From Spirirestis rafaelensis WJT71-NPBG6 (GTDB taxonomy: Bacteria; Cyanobacteriota; Cyanobacteriia; Cyanobacteriales; Nostocaceae), in contig JAHHID010000028.1 in NCBI GenBank assembly GCA_019359015.1, forward strand, positions 1 through 64,000: a DNA stretch of 64,000 bases, read 5' to 3'. The position numbers were made by a program, and so were the translations under genes. A model generated the notes under the pieces. The model searched no databases. It was not told the DNA's origin and saw only the letters and a list, made by a program, of their open reading frames with translations. Shown piece after piece: positions 35,080 through 44,543 of the stretch. The number at the start of each line of letters is the position of its first letter. The first letter of the stretch is position 1.

Positions 35080-37164
35080 TCAGGTAACACCAAAAACAAT
35101 CACTAAGCCCAAAACAGCCCCAAAGACGATCAAGGCATAGAATTGCACCCGACCGTTTTCTAGGTATTTCAAACCTTCACCACTAACCAAGGTGAAAAAG
35201 CCTGTGAGGTTAACAGCACCATCGACTACACGGAAGTCAACTTCCATCACTTGTCTGGCTAGGCGACGCAAGCCGAGGACAAAGACACGATGGTAAATAT
35301 CATCAAAGTACCACTTGTTAAGTGATAGTTCGTAAAGGGGTTTGATTTTTTCGGCGATTGCACTAGGATCAATCTTGCGCCACAGATACATCAGGGAAGC
35401 CAATGTAATCCCGATCAAAGCGATTCCTACTGAATTTCCCGCCATAATGTAAAATTCCGTCGGGTTGAACTCGGCGGTTTTTTCCATTACTTCTGCGAGG
35501 GTTTCGCTGGGAGGAAAGATAAATTCTTCAAAGTAGTTGGCGTAAGGTGTCCCCACCAAACCAATCAACATTGAAGGAATCGCCAGCACTACCAAAGGCA
35601 AAGTCATTGTCCACGGCGATTCATGAGGAGAATCACTATGATGCCCATGAGAGTCATGTGCTTGTAATTCGCCATGCTTCATCGCCCCAGGACCAAAAGC
35701 AGGTGCGGCTGCTTCTTCTGTCTCTAATTCCAAGACGATTGTGGCTGCTTTCTTGAGTTTCTGCTTAATTTTCTGGTCATTGCCCCGGAAACTGCCTTCA
35801 AATGTGGAGAAATACATTCTAAACATGTAAAAAGCAGTAATGCCAGCAGTTAACCAACCGACAAACCAGAGAAATGGGCTAGCTTGAAAAGCTTCTCCCA
35901 AAATTTCATCTTTTGACCAGAAACCTGCAAAAGGCGGGATACCGGAAATTGCCAAGCAACCGATAAAGAAGGTACTCGCGGTTACTGGCATATACTTTCG
36001 CAGTCCTCCCATCAAGCGCATATCCTGCGCTAAAACCGGATCGTGCCCAACGACGCCTTCCATCCCGTGAATTACTGAACCAGAACCTAAGAACAGCATC
36101 GCCTTGAAGTAGGCGTGAGTCATTAGGTGAAAAAGTCCAGCAGAGTAAGCGCCTACTCCCATCGCCATCACCATGTAACCGAGTTGGGAGATGGTGGAGT
36201 AAGCCAAACCCTTTTTGATGTCGTTTTGGGTAATGGCTATCGTCGCCCCTAAAAACGCGGTCAATGCCCCAGTGTAGGCAATTACATTCATTGCCGCTGG
36301 GACGTGTTCAAAGACTGGGTACATCCGAGCGATGAGGAAAACACCCGCCGCTACCATTGTTGCCGCGTGAATTAAGGCAGAAATGGGGGTGGGACCTTCC
36401 ATCGCATCTGGTAGCCACACATGCAGAGGGAATTGCGCTGATTTGGCTACCGGACCCAGAAATACTAAAATCGCAAACAGAATGGCGAGGGCATTGCTTA
36501 TGGAACCTGATTGCACAAGTTGTGTAAGGCGATCGCCCATCACCTGAAAATCAAAGCTTCCTGTCGCCCAGTAAAGCCCTAAAATACCCAACAGCAAACC
36601 AAAGTCACCTACGCGGTTGGTGACAAATGCTTTTTGTGCTGCATCTGCTGCTGACTTGCGATCGTACCAAAACCCGACCAGCAAGTAAGAACACATCCCA
36701 ACTAGCTCCCAGAATATATAAATCTGTACTAAGTTGGGGCTGACCACCAAACCCAGCATTGAAGAGCCAAACAAGCTGAGATAAGCGTAAAACCTTACAT
36801 ATCCTGGGTCATGAGCCATGTAGCCATCGGTGTACACCATGACCAAGAAGGCTACCGTTGTCACAATCACCAGCATCAGGGCTGTTAAATGGTCAATAGT
36901 GTAGCCCATGTTCAGGTGAAAGTTGCCTGCCGCCGCCCATTCTATGGTGCGGATATAAGGCGGGTGTCCTTGAATTTGACTCCAAAGCAAGGCAAACGAC
37001 AGCCCCATTGCTACTCCCACCAGGGAAATAATAAAGACTGCGTTTAGCTTTCGCAGGCGGTTTGTCACCTGATTCATCGAGATTAACCCTAGACCGACCA
37101 GCATTGCCCCTAAAAGAGGTAATACCGGAATCAGCCAGGCATACTGATAGATTACTTCCATCAC
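35080..37164 (-). CDS. ndhF1: NAD(P)H-quinone oxidoreductase chain 5 (NDH-1 subunit F1)
   Basis: 694 residues. The antiporter-like core includes FFWELVGMCSYLLVGFW-type sequence (IFWELVGMCSYLLVGFWYDR), FPLHVWLPDAMEGPTPISAL, and KGLAYSTISQLGYMVMAMG. The C-terminal lateral-helix part follows a variable acidic/His-rich loop (about 500-530). NdhF1 is the distal proton-pumping subunit of NDH-1L. It starts GTG-ATG. It is the usual neighbour of ndhD1. Confidence 0.96.
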   Translation of the reverse strand: MMEVIYQYAWLIPVLPLLGAMLVGLGLISMNQVTNRLRKLNAVFIISLVGVAMGLSFALLWSQIQGHPPYIRTIEWAAAGNFHLNMGYTIDHLTALMLVIVTTVAFLVMVYTDGYMAHDPGYVRFYAYLSLFGSSMLGLVVSPNLVQIYIFWELVGMCSYLLVGFWYDRKSAADAAQKAFVTNRVGDFGLLLGILGLYWATGSFDFQVMGDRLTQLVQSGSISNALAILFAILVFLGPVAKSAQFPLHVWLPDAMEGPTPISALIHAATMVAAGVFLIARMYPVFEHVPAAMNVIAYTGALTAFLGATIAITQNDIKKGLAYSTISQLGYMVMAMGVGAYSAGLFHLMTHAYFKAMLFLGSGSVIHGMEGVVGHDPVLAQDMRLMGGLRKYMPVTASTFFIGCLAISGIPPFAGFWSKDEILGEAFQASPFLWFVGWLTAGITAFYMFRMYFSTFEGSFRGNDQKIKQKLKKAATIVLELETEEAAAPAFGPGAMKHGELQAHDSHGHHSDSPHESPWTMTLPLVVLAIPSMLIGLVGTPYANYFEEFIFPPSETLAEVMEKTAEFNPTEFYIMAGNSVGIALIGITLASLMYLWRKIDPSAIAEKIKPLYELSLNKWYFDDIYHRVFVLGLRRLARQVMEVDFRVVDGAVNLTGFFTLVSGEGLKYLENGRVQFYALIVFGAVLGLVIVFGVT

Positions 37165-37463
37165 TGACGCCTACATTTATAATTCTTCACTAACTAGACT
37201 TCTTTGGTGAAGTGAGGGTAAAGGCTAAAGGCTAAAGGGAAAAGGTTTGTTTTTCTTTCCCCTTTAACATGAACCCCTTTCCTCACCTCTTAAGAGGTCT
37301 ACTGAGGACAGTCCTGCCCGCAGGCAACTGTCCACGTCGCAACTGTTAATAATTGTGACACACACCTTTTAGCATAAAATACCCCACCCGACGGTTGTTA
37401 GGTGAGGTAATTAAGCATGGTTTTAGATTTGGGGGCTGGGGACTAGGAACTACGGACTAGTTT

Positions 37464-37850
37464 TTATGCCGTCCGACATCCTAAGTCGGCTGTTTTTGAG
37501 GTGCTGTAGGTTTTAGGGCGATTAGTATAGTTGACTTTAATTTCTTCTAGAGCTTGGCGTAAATCCTCTCGTCCACGAAAACAGTCTAGACGTTCCCGGA
37601 CAATGCCATTTTCTATCAACAGTAAAGTTGGCAGTGATTTTAGTCGATAAGTGGTAGAAAGTTTAAAATTTTGGTCGGCGTTAACTCCAACCAATTTTAT
37701 TTCTTCGCCACATTGAGTTTTAAACTGCAACAAAAGCGGCTGGATTACACGACATAAGCCGCACCAAGGCGCTTCAAAATTCACTAAAACAGGAATTGGA
37801 GATTCTAAAACTTCTTGATTAAATGTCCGCTCACTGACCAACAACACCAT
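37464..37850 (-). CDS. trxC: Atypical cyanobacterial thioredoxin (TrxC type)
   Basis: 128 residues with a thioredoxin fold. The active site is WCGLC (Cys30, Cys33) instead of WCGPC, the feature described for the cyanobacteria-specific TrxC. The cis-Pro segment LKSLPTLLLIENG is intact. A C-terminal 20-residue tail (TNRPKTYSTSKTADLGCRTA) is extra. Expected role: redox regulation or a specialised disulfide exchange. It lies upstream of ndhF1 in the same direction but is separated from it by about 300 bp and a weak hairpin. Confidence 0.8.
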   Translation of the reverse strand: MVLLVSERTFNQEVLESPIPVLVNFEAPWCGLCRVIQPLLLQFKTQCGEEIKLVGVNADQNFKLSTTYRLKSLPTLLLIENGIVRERLDCFRGREDLRQALEEIKVNYTNRPKTYSTSKTADLGCRTA

Positions 37851-38257
37851 GATGCCTCTACAATTACAGGGTTTTTATATCAAACTAGCCATCGACAGAA
37901 GGATTTGACGCTTCAATACAGTTCTGTAAATAGACTGTTCCAGGGCACAAATAATTATGCGAAAAACAAGCGCGTTTATTGTGGCGCTGATAAAAAAGCC
38001 AGCGCGAAGCTCTCACGGTGGCTTTTTTAGATTTTCAACTCCTGACTGCCTCTGGGGAGAGATTTTAAACTGTTTTATCATCTAGTTTCTACTTTGGTAA
38101 TTGACTGGCAATTACCAATCTTAAATCTCGTTTTCGACGATAGCGTCCCCCACTGACAGCTGTTTTAACCAATCCTATAGGGAATTGGGTAGCAATTGAG
38201 AAGACGAAATCTTCATCTGTTTACTTTCAATTGCTGGCTATTGCTATTGGGGTCTAC
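37851..38257. other. Intergenic upstream of trxC
   Basis: Holds the terminator of the NnrU-like gene (37992-38028) and presumably the trxC promoter. No gene. Confidence 0.5.
37992..38028 (-). terminator. Terminator of the NnrU-like gene
   Basis: AAAAAAGCCA (37992-38001) and TGGCTTTTTT (38019-38028) form a perfect 10-bp stem with flanking A/T runs. It can work in both directions. Confidence 0.8.
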
Positions 38258-38986
38258 CTAAAATAACCATTGTACCTTACTACTTGACTGAATCAACAGG
38301 GGGTGTGACCACCAAAGTAGACCGATAAAAATAGCGACTCCTAGGTAAGCGGGGCGAAGAAATTCTTGCCATTTAAGAGATTGACGACGATCAACAACAG
38401 CTAAAAAAGGAATAATTGAAGTGCGCTGTTTGACCATTTCAAAGGCTTCGCCGTAACGCGATGCTAAACGGCGATCGCCATGCCAAACTCCAAATAAGTG
38501 ATGCAGCACTAACCCCACCGAGGTAACAAGAGTAAAGCTCGTACCGAGCCAGAGGGTATGAGCAACACACCAAATTATCTGCCCGACCATCTGCGGATGA
38601 CGGCTTACCCGAATAATGCCCGTTTCGTAGAGGTGGACAGAGGGCTTTTGAATGGCAGCAATTTCTAGTAGATTGAATGTAGCCGGATACAAAAAGAAAA
38701 ACGAAATCGCTGAAAGCACCCAAACTACTGCCTTTACTCCCGGCAAGCCTTGGACTTGCCAAAGTTGCCAGCCATCATAACGATGGTTAATAAAGTAAAC
38801 GATTAAGATTACGGCTAAAGGCAGGCTGAGTAACGCGAAGAAGACCCGATAGAGCCTTGGTCCAATTTGTTTTTCTGCCCACGGACGCAAGGCTGCTCCT
38901 CCACTGTGGGCGATCACAAAAACTAGTTGTAACCCCAGCATGACAAAATGACTGTTGGTTAACCAAGTGCTCAACATCATATACAC
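38258..38986 (-). CDS. NnrU-family membrane protein, Z-ISO-like
   Basis: 242 residues with six or so hydrophobic segments and the NnrU signatures IAHSGGAALRPWAE, YETGIIRVSRHPQMVGQIIWC and HHLFGVWHGDRRLASRYGE. The family includes the heme-containing 15-cis-zeta-carotene isomerase of plants and its cyanobacterial equivalent, so carotenoid isomerisation is the most attractive role. Conserved His residues in IAHSGG and SRHPQ could ligate heme. Enzyme identity is inferred, not proven. Confidence 0.75.
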   Translation of the reverse strand: MYMMLSTWLTNSHFVMLGLQLVFVIAHSGGAALRPWAEKQIGPRLYRVFFALLSLPLAVILIVYFINHRYDGWQLWQVQGLPGVKAVVWVLSAISFFFLYPATFNLLEIAAIQKPSVHLYETGIIRVSRHPQMVGQIIWCVAHTLWLGTSFTLVTSVGLVLHHLFGVWHGDRRLASRYGEAFEMVKQRTSIIPFLAVVDRRQSLKWQEFLRPAYLGVAIFIGLLWWSHPLLIQSSSKVQWLF

Positions 38987-39201
38987 AGGTGAAGTAATTT
39001 AAAGAAAACGCCCATTAAGTACAACCAATACCACAAAGTATTCAAAAGGGGACTTTCGTCAAGATGTTGTGCTACTGTCTTTTTCGATTAACGCTCCAAG
39101 TTTAAGATGCAATAAATTGCAATCTTCGCCATCTAAATGGCGAAGTGCTAGTTTTTTGCTACATAGCTGCTCATGCTCATGCGTTTTGTGGGTTTAGCCT
39201 T

Positions 39202-40206
39202 ATGTCTGACCTTCCTTTCACTTTAGATCAATTGCGTATTCTCAAAGCGATCGCCGTAGAAGGAAGCTTTAAGCGTGCCGCTGATAGCCTCTACGTCTCT
39301 CAGCCCGCTGTGAGTTTACAAGTTCAAAACCTAGAACGGCAACTAGATGTACCTTTATTCGACCGTGGAGGACGTCGCGCACAATTAACGGAAGCGGGGC
39401 ACTTACTCCTGAGTTACGGTGAAAAAATTCTCACCCTATGTCAGGAAACTTGCCGCGCTATTGAAGATTTACAAAATCTCCAAGGCGGAACTTTAATTGT
39501 CGGTGCTTCTCAAACTACTGGCACTTATCTGTTGCCGAAAATGATTGGCATGTTTCGACAAAAATATTCAGATGTGGCGGTGCAATTGCATGTCCACTCT
39601 ACCCGTCGGACAGCCTGGAGTGTCGCTAACGGACAGGTAGATCTGGCAATCATCGGCGGCGAGATTCCGGGCGAACTGGCAGAATCTTTGGAAATACTTC
39701 CTTACGCCGAGGATGAGCTAGCGCTGATTTTACCTGTTTTTCATCCTTTTGCCAAACTAGAAACAATTCAAAAAGAAGACCTGTATAAATTACAATTCAT
39801 TGCTCTCGATTCTCAATCTACTATTCGCAAGGTAATCGACCAAGTGCTAGCACGCTGCGATATTGATGCAAGGCGTTTTAAATTTGAAATGGAACTCAAT
39901 TCCATAGAAGCAATTAAAAATGCCGTGCAATCTGGCTTGGGGGCTGCCTTTGTTTCTACTAGTGCGATCGCTAAAGAATTACAAATGGGTGTGCTACACC
40001 GTGCCCCAATTGAAGGCGTTGTTGTCAAGCGGACATTGTGGCTAATTTTTAATCCCAATAGGTATAGATCAAAGGCGGCAGAAGCTTTTAGCCGAGAAAT
40101 TTTGCCTCAGTTCGCTACCCCTGGATGGAATCAAGATGTGTTAAAATCATCACCAAAAAACCTAGTCGTAAGTACATTGGATGTAGCGATGCCAAATTCT
40201 GATTAA
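39202..40206 (+). CDS. rbcR: LysR-type regulator RbcR
   Basis: 334 residues from the ATG at 39202 ([18 protein letters not shown]), chosen because this N-terminus is the strongly conserved start of RbcR; a frame open from 39145 adds a non-conserved tail. The N-terminal winged HTH contains [20 protein letters not shown]; the C-terminal PBP-like effector domain binds a metabolite. RbcR controls rubisco/carboxysome genes. It lies near ndhF1 and ndhD1, an arrangement seen in related cyanobacteria. Confidence 0.92.
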   Translation: MSDLPFTLDQLRILKAIAVEGSFKRAADSLYVSQPAVSLQVQNLERQLDVPLFDRGGRRAQLTEAGHLLLSYGEKILTLCQETCRAIEDLQNLQGGTLIVGASQTTGTYLLPKMIGMFRQKYSDVAVQLHVHSTRRTAWSVANGQVDLAIIGGEIPGELAESLEILPYAEDELALILPVFHPFAKLETIQKEDLYKLQFIALDSQSTIRKVIDQVLARCDIDARRFKFEMELNSIEAIKNAVQSGLGAAFVSTSAIAKELQMGVLHRAPIEGVVVKRTLWLIFNPNRYRSKAAEAFSREILPQFATPGWNQDVLKSSPKNLVVSTLDVAMPNSD

Positions 40207-40518
40207 AGCTAAGATTTTGTCAAGAGTCAAAAGTCAAGCTTGTGCCACTTGCATAGGAAGGCAATGCCCTCCTTGAGCGCATGAGCGTTCAACAGTCAAT
40301 GGTCAACAGTAAAATACGCTCTTTAAGATGTGTTCGCGTCCCAAAGGCAAGCGGGGCTATTGGTTAAAAGATTTGTGGACGAGACTGTAAAGGCGATTTT
40401 TGCGCTCGATCAACTATTCGTCCGCAATTAAACTTAAAAAATCAATATTCACTAATAAAAAACTTTTGACTTTTGACTTTGGACTATTGTCTTGGACCTC
40501 GGACAACAAACCAAAAAA

Positions 40519-41922
40519 ATGGAAGTTTACTGCACTCGTCCACGCTGCCCTCGCCCACAAAATTATTTTACGGATTTAGACGATAATATAACTTTGAAAA
40601 CAGTACAGCAAAAATACTGCACTACTTGTGGGATGCCACTGTTACTAGATGGACGATATGTCCCACTAAAGTTGCTGGGTAGAGGGGGGTTTGGAGCCGC
40701 TTTTTTGGCACGCGATCGCCGAATTCCCGGAATGCGCCAATGTGTAGTAAAGCAATTCCAACCTGCGGGCAATTTAACTTCAACTCAACTGCAACTGGCG
40801 CAACAGTTGTTTGAACGAGAAGCAGATGTTTTAGCGCAAATAGGCAACCAAAATGAGCAAATTCCTGACTTATTTGCTTATTTTGAAATAACAGTTAAAA
40901 GCTGGCAAGCAGAACAGCAAGAGCAATTCTTTTATCTGGTACAAGAATATATTGATGGACAAAATTTAGAGGAAGAATTAGCTCAAAGAGGTAAATTCAC
41001 TCAAGAAGAAGCCTTAGAAGTGCTGCGAGAAATTCTCAAGGTGCTAAAGTTTGTCCATAATGAAGGCATTATCCACAGGGACATCAAACCCTCTAACATT
41101 ATGCGCGATCGCGTCGGCAAATTATATTTGCTCGATTTTGGCGCAGTTAAGCTAGTAACAAATGCTTTATCTGGGTTTGGTGGTTCTTCTACCGGAATAT
41201 ATTCTATGGGATTTGCACCTCCTGAGCAAATGTCTGGGGGTCAAGTATATCCATCTACAGATTTATATGCTTTAGCTGTAACAATTCTGACCTTACTGAC
41301 AAAGAAGGAAGCAACTCAGCTATTTGATGGTTATAGCAACCAGTGGAAATGGCGATCGCTTGTATCTATCAATTCAGGCGTTGCTGATATTTTAGACCGA
41401 ATGCTATTGCCAGCTGCCAATCAACGCTTTCAGTCGGCTCAAGAGGTTATTTCAGCGCTAGATTCAATTTCTATACCCCCAACACTACTGCATCCCCCTA
41501 AAGCATCTGTAGCAAAGTCATCGTCACAAACACAGCTACCACAAGCACCTATCGTCCCACCACCAGCAAAACCAGCATTTTCGACAATCGAGTTGTTAAG
41601 TGGTGCAGCGTTTAGTGGGTTTGAGGGTGCATTGATAGCGATCGCTCTTTTAAGTGTAATAAAATCACCAATAATCACTTTAGCTGTTTCCGCCGTGATT
41701 TTAGGGTTACTGATTTTTGCCCAAACACGGCGATGGATTGAAAAACTTGATTTGTTAATTATTGGCGGAATTAGTTTTTTAGCTACCTATTTTCTACCCT
41801 TTTTACATGCTCCTCTAAGTTCTCAGCAAGTCGCAATTTTAGCACTTGCAGCCGGGTTAATAGCCATTGCCCTCACAGCACTATTTCGTCTGATATATAA
41901 ATTATTATCTTTGATATTTTAA
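40519..41922 (+). CDS. Ser/Thr protein kinase with N-terminal Cys motif and C-terminal membrane segments
   Basis: 467 residues from the ATG at 40519; a TTG nine codons earlier is possible. The N-terminus carries CTRPRCPRPQ and YCTTCGMP, a zinc-ribbon-like set of four Cys. The kinase domain has GRGGFGAAF, Lys in VVKQF, HRDIKPSNI and DFGAVK, with an APPEQ segment. The last about 110 residues hold four hydrophobic spans, so it is membrane-bound with its kinase in the cytoplasm. It starts a run of three solute-binding proteins, 24 bp upstream of the first. Confidence 0.9.
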   Translation: MEVYCTRPRCPRPQNYFTDLDDNITLKTVQQKYCTTCGMPLLLDGRYVPLKLLGRGGFGAAFLARDRRIPGMRQCVVKQFQPAGNLTSTQLQLAQQLFEREADVLAQIGNQNEQIPDLFAYFEITVKSWQAEQQEQFFYLVQEYIDGQNLEEELAQRGKFTQEEALEVLREILKVLKFVHNEGIIHRDIKPSNIMRDRVGKLYLLDFGAVKLVTNALSGFGGSSTGIYSMGFAPPEQMSGGQVYPSTDLYALAVTILTLLTKKEATQLFDGYSNQWKWRSLVSINSGVADILDRMLLPAANQRFQSAQEVISALDSISIPPTLLHPPKASVAKSSSQTQLPQAPIVPPPAKPAFSTIELLSGAAFSGFEGALIAIALLSVIKSPIITLAVSAVILGLLIFAQTRRWIEKLDLLIIGGISFLATYFLPFLHAPLSSQQVAILALAAGLIAIALTALFRLIYKLLSLIF

Positions 41923-41946
41923 ATACACTTAATTAGTTAAAAAAAT

Positions 41947-43365
41947 ATGTCTCAAAAGAACGAAACTATTGTTCTTGTTTTATCTTTATTAATTACATTG
42001 GGAGTAGCAGGCGGTGGTTTGTGGCTATTTAAAGATAATGTTATACCATCGACAAATCAACTTAATCCTATTTCCGGGCAAACAAATAATCAAGAATCAA
42101 TTAAAGACCGGATTAGTTTTGGTGAAAAAAGTTTAATTACAGGAGAAATAGCTTCAGCTAAAAAAGAAGGCATAGAAGCGATCGCTGCGGGGAAGTATGA
42201 GAAAGCGATCGCCAATTTAACAGCAGCTATAAAACAAAAACCTAACGATCCAGAGGCGTTGATATTTCTTAATAATGCCCGAATTCGCTCTGCAAAAAGC
42301 TACACCATAGTTACCTCTTTGCCCATTGGTAACGATGCAAATACTTCTTTAGAAATTTTACGTGGTATAGCTCAAGCTCAAAATGAAATAAATGCCTCTG
42401 GAGGCATCAAGAAAGTATTTTTGAAGGTAGGAATTGCCAACGATGATGATAATCCGGAAATATCCAAGCGAATCGCCACAACGTTAGTCAAAAATTCCGA
42501 AATATTAGGTGTAATTGGTCCTAATACCAGCGATGCAACTATAGCCGCAAACACTGTCTATACTTCCGGAAAACTTGTAGCTATCACTCCCACCAGTACC
42601 TCAGTTAAGATTTCCAACTTAAGCCCTTATGTTTTTCGCACGGTTCCCAGCGATTTTATCGCAGCTAGAAGTCTAGCCAACTACATGGTGAACAAGTTGC
42701 AGAAAAAAAATGCAGCGGTTTTTTTCAATTCTGGGAGTAACTACAGCCAGTCTCTCAAGTCCGAATTTGTTTCATCTGTGTCTTTAGAAGGTGGACAAGT
42801 ATCGAATGAATTTGACTTGTCCCAAGCAAATTTTAGTGCGGTTAGAAGTGTAGAACAAGCAACTAAGCAAGGCGCAGAAGTGTTGATGTTAGCTTCTAAC
42901 ACTGAGACTCTTGATAAAGCATTGCAAGTAGTTAACGTTAACGATAAACGGTTAGCTTTGCTGGGGGGAGATGATGTTTACACGCTGAAAACTTTAGAAC
43001 TTGGGCGTGAAAAAGCTGTAGGAATGGTAGTAGCAGTTCCCTGGCATATTGATGGCAATTTTTCTTCAGACTTTCCTCAAAAGTCTCGGCAATTGTGGGG
43101 TGCTGATGTGAATTGGCGAACTGCTCTATCATACGACGCTACAAAAGCGTTGATTGCCGCGTTAGAAATTAATCCTACGCGTCCGGGGGTACAACAAGCA
43201 CTTACCTCATCTAACTTTTTTGCAACAGGTGCTTCTGGGGCAATTCGGTTTTTACGATCAGGCGATCGCAATGCTCCAGTTCAACTTGTAAAAATTGCTC
43301 CCGGTACTCGTTCTCGTTCTGGCTATGATTTTGTCCGAGTACCACAATCAGCAACAAAAAATTAA
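41947..43365 (+). CDS. Membrane-anchored solute-binding protein, type-1 (Peripla_BP_6) with TPR-like linker
   Basis: 472 residues. N-terminal anchor ETIVLVLSLLITLGVAGGGL with no clear cleavage site. About 60-115 is a TPR-like helical pair (AIAAGKYEKAIANLTAAIKQ KPNDPEA...). From about 120 it is a Leu/Ile/Val-type binding fold (IGNDANTSLEILRGIAQAQNEIN, VIGPNTSDATIAAN, SNLSPYVFRTVPSD, ALSYDATKALIAAL). There are no permease or ATPase genes nearby. Probably a sensor domain for the kinase immediately upstream. Confidence 0.85.
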   Translation: MSQKNETIVLVLSLLITLGVAGGGLWLFKDNVIPSTNQLNPISGQTNNQESIKDRISFGEKSLITGEIASAKKEGIEAIAAGKYEKAIANLTAAIKQKPNDPEALIFLNNARIRSAKSYTIVTSLPIGNDANTSLEILRGIAQAQNEINASGGIKKVFLKVGIANDDDNPEISKRIATTLVKNSEILGVIGPNTSDATIAANTVYTSGKLVAITPTSTSVKISNLSPYVFRTVPSDFIAARSLANYMVNKLQKKNAAVFFNSGSNYSQSLKSEFVSSVSLEGGQVSNEFDLSQANFSAVRSVEQATKQGAEVLMLASNTETLDKALQVVNVNDKRLALLGGDDVYTLKTLELGREKAVGMVVAVPWHIDGNFSSDFPQKSRQLWGADVNWRTALSYDATKALIAALEINPTRPGVQQALTSSNFFATGASGAIRFLRSGDRNAPVQLVKIAPGTRSRSGYDFVRVPQSATKN

Positions 43366-43439
43366 AAATTAACCAATCGTTAACCTATAACCATCAGCAA
43401 AATGTCACATTGCGCTTATGGACAATTAAAAAAAATATT

Positions 43440-44477
43440 ATGTCCCAAAAACATCAAGCTAATGAAACAGCAGTTTTAGTTTTAGCTTTAACGATCACAC
43501 TCGGATTGGTGGGGGGTGTGTTTTGGTGGTTGGCTAACAATGGTATGGTCAGCAATTTTATTAAGAATCCATCCTCGCAGGCGGTATCAAAAGGCGACAC
43601 TTTTGCTCAAGTGTCAAACGTTCCCTCTGGATTATTTAGCTATGGAGGTAGTACCACTTGGGCACCCATCCGCAGAGAAGTTGACTCACTAATTCAAACT
43701 ACAGCGCCTCAATTTCGACTACGCTACACTGATCCCACCACAGGTGCCCCGGGTTCTAAAACTGGGATTAAGATGCTGTTGAGTAACCAATTAGCTTTTT
43801 CTCAGTCATCTCGCCCAATTAAAGATGAGGAATACCAGCAAGCGCAACAGCGGGGCTTTAGCGTGAAAGAAATCCCGGTAGCGATAGATGGTATTGCGAT
43901 CGCAGTTAATCCCAATCTTAATATTCCTGGTTTAACCCTCGCCCAGCTAAAAGACATTTACACTGGCAAAATTACCAACTGGAGACAGGTAGGAGGTCCA
44001 GAATTAGCAATTTTACCCTACTCTCGGCGTCTGTCTGAGGGAGGCACCATCGAATTTTTTGAAGAGAATGTCTTGGGTGGTGAAAAATTTGCCGAGAACG
44101 TGCAATTCATCTCCACAACAACTCAAGCTTTACAAGAACTAGCTAAAAATCGAGGCGGCATTTACTATGCATCTGCCCCAGAAGTAGTTGGGCAATGTGG
44201 TGTTAAACCCTTGCCACTAGGACGTCGTAAATCAAATCAACTGATTCCCCCTTATCAGCAGCCTTTCGTTGCCCTTGAACAATGTCCGCAACAGCGTAAT
44301 CAAATAAATGCAGCCGCTTTTCAAAGTGGTGAATACCCGATTACCAGGCGGTTATTTGTGATTATTAAGCAAAATGGTCAAAACGACCAACAAGCTGGAG
44401 AAGCTTACGCCAAGTTGCTACAGACCAATCAAGGTCAGGAATTAATTACAAAAGCTGGATTTGTCAGGATTCGCTAA
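43440..44477 (+). CDS. Membrane-anchored PstS-like solute-binding protein, copy 1
   Basis: 345 residues from the ATG at 43440, where the sequence MSQKHQANETAVLVLALTIT matches the anchors of the two neighbouring proteins. The binding domain has YGGSTTWAPIRR, SSRPIKDEE, AIDGIAIAVNPNLNIPGLTL, YTGKITNWRQVGG and SRRLSEGGTIEFF. This is the PstS/PBP-like type-2 fold for an anion, phosphate being plausible. It lies 74 bp after the previous gene. About half its residues match the next protein, so the pair arose by duplication. Confidence 0.85.
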   Translation: MSQKHQANETAVLVLALTITLGLVGGVFWWLANNGMVSNFIKNPSSQAVSKGDTFAQVSNVPSGLFSYGGSTTWAPIRREVDSLIQTTAPQFRLRYTDPTTGAPGSKTGIKMLLSNQLAFSQSSRPIKDEEYQQAQQRGFSVKEIPVAIDGIAIAVNPNLNIPGLTLAQLKDIYTGKITNWRQVGGPELAILPYSRRLSEGGTIEFFEENVLGGEKFAENVQFISTTTQALQELAKNRGGIYYASAPEVVGQCGVKPLPLGRRKSNQLIPPYQQPFVALEQCPQQRNQINAAAFQSGEYPITRRLFVIIKQNGQNDQQAGEAYAKLLQTNQGQELITKAGFVRIR

Positions 44478-44543
44478 CGAAACTCTCAAGTAGCAAGCAT
44501 TTATCAAGCACTTATATTTAACCGATATGGGCGGTAATTTATT

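Noticed and set aside
33032-35080. ndhF1 and ndhD1 as an intact operon
   Set aside because: About 2 kb of opposite-strand genes and noncoding DNA lie between them, so they cannot share an uninterrupted compact operon here.
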